39,739 bases of DNA, taken from contig WGNO01000036.1 of assembly GCA_016124525.1 (NCBI GenBank), positions 1 through 39,739 on the forward strand, given 5' to 3'. Below, piece after piece: positions 35,318 through 39,739 of the stretch. The notes below the pieces were generated by a model. It was not told the DNA's origin, made no database searches, and saw nothing but the letters and a program-made list of their open reading frames with translations. The position numbers and the translations under genes were made by a program. Each line of letters starts with the position of its first letter. The first letter of the stretch is position 1. The DNA comes from Nostoc sp. RI_552. GTDB taxonomy: Bacteria; Cyanobacteriota; Cyanobacteriia; Cyanobacteriales; Nostocaceae.

Positions 35318-38300
35318 ATGTCTAATAAAATTCAACTGAATCTGCTTGGAACCTACGCGACTAACATCTTTGACTCTAGCGCTGCTGAGATTGTTGTCCA
35401 CGATCCAGCCACTAAAAGGTTGTTTGTAGTTAACGCCAGCGCTCCGGCGGTGGAAGTGCTAGATATTAACAACCTCACAAATCCAACCAAACTGTTTAAT
35501 ATTGATCCATCAGCCTATGGTGCGAAAGCCAACAGTGTAGCAGTATCTAACGGCATCGTGGCGGTAGCCATCGCTAATACTGTAAACACAGAACCCGGCA
35601 GCGTAGTCTTCTTTAACACTAATGGTCAATTCCTCAAAGCTGTGACCGTGGGTGCTTTACCAGATATGCTGCTATTTACCCCCGATGGCACAAAGGTACT
35701 GGTAGCTAACGAAGGAGAACCCAACGATGATTACAACATCGATCCAGAGGGTTCTGTCAGTATTATTGATATTTCCGGCGGCATTGACAACCTCACCCAA
35801 GCCAACATAACAACCGTTGAGTTCACCACCTTTAATGATCAGAAAGAAGCTTTAATTTCCGCCGGAGTTCGCATTTTTGGACCCAATGCTAGCGTAGCCC
35901 AAGATTTAGAGCCAGAATACATCGTAGTTTCTAAGGATTCTCACACCGCCTACGTAGCCCTCCAAGAGAATAACGCCATTGCAGTAGTAGATATCGCCTC
36001 TGGTAGCGTCACAAAGATTTTACCCCTCGGTTATAAGCCCCACGGTAGTGCGAATAATTCTCTGGATGTAAGCGATCGCGATGGCAAAATCAACATCACT
36101 AACTATCCCAATCTTTTTGGCATGTACCAGCCAGATGAGATTGAACTCTACGAAGCGAACGGACAGACTTACATTGTCACCGCCAACGAAGGAGATGCCC
36201 GGGACTATGACGGATTCAGTGAAGAGTCTAGGGTAAAGAACTTGGTACTCGACCGCGATACCTTCCCCAATGCCCGTGAACTTCAAGCAGATGAAAATCT
36301 GGGTCGCCTCACAGTCACCACCACTAAGGGTATTAGCGATAAAGTCTTCTTTAAGTCCCAACTCAGTGGCACTCAGGAAACAATTCCTGTTACTACTCGA
36401 GCTAGTGGCAGTGCCGTTCTGAAACTCAACGACAACCCCACTGCCCTCAGCTACGAACTAACGGTGGCAGGGCTGGACTTTGGCCCCATTTTGGGGTTGA
36501 ATCCCCAAACACCTGATACCGCCGATAATGTTACTATGCTGCATTTGCATGAAGCAGCAGCCGGTGCAAATGGTCCAGTGGTATTGGGAATTTTAAGCCC
36601 CAACCAAGACCCGGATCTGAGCTTTACCATCAATGAGGATGGTTCCACTACCATCAAGGGCATCTGGCAGGAAAGTGACCCAGCTAATAAGTCTCTGAGC
36701 CAATTTGTCCCTGCCTTACGGGATGTCAACATTGGTGATGATGTGAATTTGTACTTTAATGTGCACACAGTCAGGAATCCGGGCGGGGAAATTCGAGGAC
36801 AGCTGACCTCCACCGAAGCCTACAGGGAGCTATATGCTTTTGGCGGACGTTCCTTCAGCATTTGGGATACTGAGGGCAATCTCATATATGACAGTGGTGC
36901 TGAGTTTGAGGAAATCATCAGCAGGCGATTACCCGGCAACTTTAACTCCAATCACAGTAGCAACAACTTTGATAATCGCAGCGACGACAAAGGACCAGAA
37001 CCAGAAGGAGTGGCTATTGGTGAACTCAACGGGCGCACCTATGCCTTTGTTGGTCTTGAGCGCGTCGGCGGGGTGATGATCTACGACATTACTAATCCTG
37101 CTGAAGCCTTTTTTGTAGACTACTTTAACAATCGCAACTTTAATGTTCCTTCTAATTCAGCACAAGCTGGAGATTTGGGTGCCGAGGGTGTAATTTTCAT
37201 CCCCGACGCAGATAGCCCTAATGGAAACCCTCTAGTGGCAGTGGCTAATGAAGTCAGTGGTACTACCTCTCTGTTTGAAGTTGCTCCTGCGCCCTTCACT
37301 CTGCAATTGTTCCATTTTGCCGACCAGGAAGCAGCTATTCCTGCTTTTGAAGACGTGCCTCGCTTCTCGGCGGTGCTGAATGCCCTGAAAGCACAGGATA
37401 TTGACAACGATGGTGTGTCTGGCTTCCCCAATACCCTGATTCTTTCCTCCGGCGATGCCTACATTCCGGGTCTGTTCCTGAACGCCTCTAAATCAGCCTA
37501 TGGTAGTGTAGGCCGGGGGGACATTTTGATTCAGAATGCCTTGGGTGTACAGGCCATTGCCTTTGGTAATCACGAGTTTGACCTCGGTACAGCAGTGGTC
37601 AAAGACTTGATTGCCGGCGATGACGCGGCTAACTTCCCTGGAACTGCTTTTCCTTACCTGAGTTCTAACCTGGACTTTAGCACTGATAGTAATTTGGCTA
37701 GCCTGGTAGTTTCTAATGGCCAAGCTCCTCAACCTAACAGCATTGCCGCCAGTGTGGTGATTGATGTCCATGGCGAAAAAATCGGGATAGTTGGAGCTAC
37801 TACACCAACTCTGCGTGTAATCTCTAGTCCAGGGAATGTCACTGTTAACCCGCAGCCCTTTGATGGTCGTCCTACTTCTACTCAGCTCGATGCTTTGGCA
37901 GCTGAGATTCAAACTGATGTCGATGCCCTGTTAACAGCTAACCCCGATATCAACAAAGTGGTCTTACTTGCTCATATGCAGCAGTTAGCTATTGAGCAAG
38001 AATTGGCAACTCGACTGCGCGATGTGGACATTATTGTAGCAGGCGGCTCTAATACTCGTCTGTTCGATGCAAACGACCGCCTCCGGGCTGGAGATGGGAA
38101 CCAAGGTACTTATCCCATCTTCAAAACCGATGCTGATGGCAATCCCGTCGCTGTAGTAAATACCGATGGTAACTACAAATACGTCGGTCGTCTAGTCATC
38201 GATTTTGATGCCAATGGCGTGGTTACTCCCGACAGCTATAACCCAGACATCAGTGGTGCTTATGCTACCGATGCTCAGGGAGTGGCAGAGTTAGAAGCTG

Positions 38301-39739
38301 GCAATCTAGTTGATCCGCAAATTCAAGCAATTGTCGATACCCTGCGTAATGTTGTGGTGCAGCAGGAAAGCAACGTCTTCGGCATTAGTACAGTGCATCT
38401 CAATGGCGATCGCACCAGTGTGCGCCGACAAGAAACGAACTTGGGTAACCTCACAGCCGATGCCAATCTGGCCATCGCCAAGGAAGTAGACTCGGAAGTG
38501 TTGATTTCCCTGAAGAATGGAGGTGGCATTCGCAACAGCATTGGCCGGGTAGTTGTGCCCACAGGCAGCACTGGAGAAGTTCAGACTTTGCCCAACGAAG
38601 CCGTATTGGATGTTGAAGGTAACGTTGTCAAGCCCGCAGGAGGCATTTCTCAAAACGACATTGCCAATGCCCTCAGTTTCAATAATGGCTTAACCTTGCT
38701 GACCGTAACTGCTACAGAATTATTAGCTTTGGCAGAACACGCAGTAGCCTTCAGCAGACCAGATGATTCTGCAACTCCGGGAAGTTTCCCTCAGATTGCC
38801 GGATTCTCCTTCAGCTTCGACCTCACCCGTGAACCAGGTAACCGCGTTATTTCTCTAGCTATTGAAGACGAAACCGGCAAAGACCTAGATGTAGTGGTTC
38901 AAGCAGGCCAAATTGTTGGTGACCCCAACCGCACCTTCCGGATGGTTACCCTCAACTTCTTGGCTGGTGGTGGTGATGGATATCCGTTCCCCCAAGGCGA
39001 AAGCGCCAACCGAGTAGATTTAGCTCAATCAGCCAATGCTTCTCGCAGTGGCAATGCCACCTTTGCCCCCAATGGCACTGAGCAAGATGCCTTAGCAGAG
39101 TACCTATTCCAAAACTTCCTGAATACACCCTTCAGTCAAGCAGATACAGCTCGTGAGTTCGATCAACGACTACAAAACCTAGCCTTCCGAGAGGATACAG
39201 TCATCGACCAAACGGTTGTTAGCGGTACTCCCGGTACTGATGAACTAATGTTAACCAAGGCTGAATCTGGATTTACCGTGTTCACAGGGGATGGTGATGA
39301 CGATGTGGAAGCAAGTCAAACCTCTCAGGTGGAGATATACGCAGGCAAGGGCGACGATACAATTTTTGTCGCTAGCGAAACTTATGCCAGTGCTAGTGCC
39401 GGTGATGACACCATATACTTAGGAGCACAAAGTCCTGTCCATACCAGTGTTGTAGATGGCGGTAAGGGTAATGATAGTCTCATAGTCATTGAAGCTGCCG
39501 AGTCTAACATCCTTCTAGGCGGTGCTGACCATGACAACCTCCAGGTTGCCGAAGGCCGTGGGCAAATGCTGTTTGGTGGTTCCGGTCGTGATCAGTTGCG
39601 TTCTAGTAGCGAAGGTCACAATCGCCTCTACGGTGGTTCCGGTGAAGACCAGTTGTTCTCCACAATGGGCGATCGCTTATTTGGTGGTGATGGCAATGAC
39701 AGCCTTTTCGCTGGTCAGGGCGGTAACAATTTACTCTGG
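35318..39739 (+). CDS. Giant secreted protein: choice-of-anchor I propeller, CHRD, 5'-nucleotidase/phosphoesterase, RTX repeats (3' end outside window)
   Basis: One frame from ATG 35318 stays open to the window edge (1474 codons, no stop). Residues 1-340 and about 496-655 form a beta-propeller of the choice-of-anchor I type (repeats such as ILPLGYKPHG, and TANEGDARDYDGF). A CHRD domain (about 344-495; SQLSGTQE, HLHEAAAGANGP, NPGGEIRGQL) is inserted into it. A calcineurin-like phosphoesterase/5'-nucleotidase follows (about 660-1295), with HFADQEA, GDA near 712, GNHEFD at 750-755 and NGGGIRNS at 1067-1074. From about 1301 come Gly/Asp-rich calcium-binding RTX repeats (GGSGRDQL, GGSGEDQL, GGDGNDSL). 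There is no N-terminal signal peptide; RTX tails imply type I secretion. It would cleave organic phosphate esters outside the cell. Large atypical cyanobacterial phosphatases have comparable architecture. GC content is visibly higher than its surroundings. Confidence 0.88.
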   Translation, partial: MSNKIQLNLLGTYATNIFDSSAAEIVVHDPATKRLFVVNASAPAVEVLDINNLTNPTKLFNIDPSAYGAKANSVAVSNGIVAVAIANTVNTEPGSVVFFNTNGQFLKAVTVGALPDMLLFTPDGTKVLVANEGEPNDDYNIDPEGSVSIIDISGGIDNLTQANITTVEFTTFNDQKEALISAGVRIFGPNASVAQDLEPEYIVVSKDSHTAYVALQENNAIAVVDIASGSVTKILPLGYKPHGSANNSLDVSDRDGKINITNYPNLFGMYQPDEIELYEANGQTYIVTANEGDARDYDGFSEESRVKNLVLDRDTFPNARELQADENLGRLTVTTTKGISDKVFFKSQLSGTQETIPVTTRASGSAVLKLNDNPTALSYELTVAGLDFGPILGLNPQTPDTADNVTMLHLHEAAAGANGPVVLGILSPNQDPDLSFTINEDGSTTIKGIWQESDPANKSLSQFVPALRDVNIGDDVNLYFNVHTVRNPGGEIRGQLTSTEAYRELYAFGGRSFSIWDTEGNLIYDSGAEFEEIISRRLPGNFNSNHSSNNFDNRSDDKGPEPEGVAIGELNGRTYAFVGLERVGGVMIYDITNPAEAFFVDYFNNRNFNVPSNSAQAGDLGAEGVIFIPDADSPNGNPLVAVANEVSGTTSLFEVAPAPFTLQLFHFADQEAAIPAFEDVPRFSAVLNALKAQDIDNDGVSGFPNTLILSSGDAYIPGLFLNASKSAYGSVGRGDILIQNALGVQAIAFGNHEFDLGTAVVKDLIAGDDAANFPGTAFPYLSSNLDFSTDSNLASLVVSNGQAPQPNSIAASVVIDVHGEKIGIVGATTPTLRVISSPGNVTVNPQPFDGRPTSTQLDALAAEIQTDVDALLTANPDINKVVLLAHMQQLAIEQELATRLRDVDIIVAGGSNTRLFDANDRLRAGDGNQGTYPIFKTDADGNPVAVVNTDGNYKYVGRLVIDFDANGVVTPDSYNPDISGAYATDAQGVAELEAGNLVDPQIQAIVDTLRNVVVQQESNVFGISTVHLNGDRTSVRRQETNLGNLTADANLAIAKEVDSEVLISLKNGGGIRNSIGRVVVPTGSTGEVQTLPNEAVLDVEGNVVKPAGGISQNDIANALSFNNGLTLLTVTATELLALAEHAVAFSRPDDSATPGSFPQIAGFSFSFDLTREPGNRVISLAIEDETGKDLDVVVQAGQIVGDPNRTFRMVTLNFLAGGGDGYPFPQGESANRVDLAQSANASRSGNATFAPNGTEQDALAEYLFQNFLNTPFSQADTAREFDQRLQNLAFREDTVIDQTVVSGTPGTDELMLTKAESGFTVFTGDGDDDVEASQTSQVEIYAGKGDDTIFVASETYASASAGDDTIYLGAQSPVHTSVVDGGKGNDSLIVIEAAESNILLGGADHDNLQVAEGRGQMLFGGSGRDQLRSSSEGHNRLYGGSGEDQLFSTMGDRLFGGDGNDSLFAGQGGNNLLW

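Noticed and set aside
35016..35339. A 107-codon frame starting with GTG before the giant gene
   Set aside because: It starts on a likely -10 element, overlaps the giant gene start in another frame, has no ribosome binding site and matches no family I know.
36020..38653. Several minus-strand open frames opposite the giant gene
   Set aside because: They are shadows of a continuous, domain-rich plus-strand frame and have no homology features.

Overview
The window comes from a cyanobacterium, most likely a filamentous heterocyst-forming Nostocales species (Nostoc/Anabaena/Nodularia type). It holds the end of a photosystem II psbA gene, a Rubisco activase with a C-terminal Rubisco-small-subunit-like domain, a membrane-anchored superoxide dismutase, very large multi-sensor histidine kinases, and thirteen copies of the HIP1 octamer GCGATCGC. 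No tRNA, rRNA or CRISPR array was seen.

Layout. 1-290: psbA 3' end and a strong terminator. 521-2015: a badly broken WYL-type regulator pseudogene. 2016-3098: non-coding DNA with a truncated IS200-type transposase. 3099-3632: infC. 3670-3880: a short element that looks like the fused ends of an IS605-type transposon with a guide-RNA-like right end. 4311-6924: a Na+/H+ antiporter converging on an AI-2E-family membrane protein. 7106-7641: a CAP-domain lipoprotein pseudogene. 8169-9397: an LLM-type flavin oxidoreductase followed by a remnant that may come from a debranching enzyme. 9642-17387: a signalling island of two response-regulator/kinase fusions, one 1445-residue CBS-GAF-PAS kinase with a probable bilin-binding photoreceptor GAF domain, and a lone receiver. 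17407-24975 (minus strand): a five-gene heavy-metal, probably copper, efflux operon: DUF305 lipoprotein, RND adaptor, RND pump, response regulator, sensor kinase. 25170-27687: an HtrA-type protease and a site-2 protease with CBS domains. 27740-31148: small membrane proteins, the superoxide dismutase and a DUF2459-like protein. 31445-31641: a second, inverted copy of the short IS605-like element, just upstream of mgtE (31685-33052). 33166-34428: Rubisco activase. 35318-end: an open-ended reading frame of 1474 codons for a secreted propeller/CHRD/5'-nucleotidase/RTX protein.

How the genes work together. The clearest functional unit is the metal operon: its periplasmic binder, adaptor and pump lie upstream of their own OmpR-type regulator and sensor, with a 4-base overlap linking pump and regulator and a perfect palindrome between regulator and sensor. 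A direct repeat typical of OmpR-family operators lies in the divergent promoter shared with the HtrA protease, which could couple metal stress to periplasmic protein quality control. The signalling island contains related kinase cores and related receivers, which suggests local duplication and a possible light-responsive phosphorelay.

At least four gene remnants and two non-autonomous transposon-like elements occur in the first 10 kb and near mgtE, so these stretches look like decaying accessory DNA between conserved housekeeping genes.
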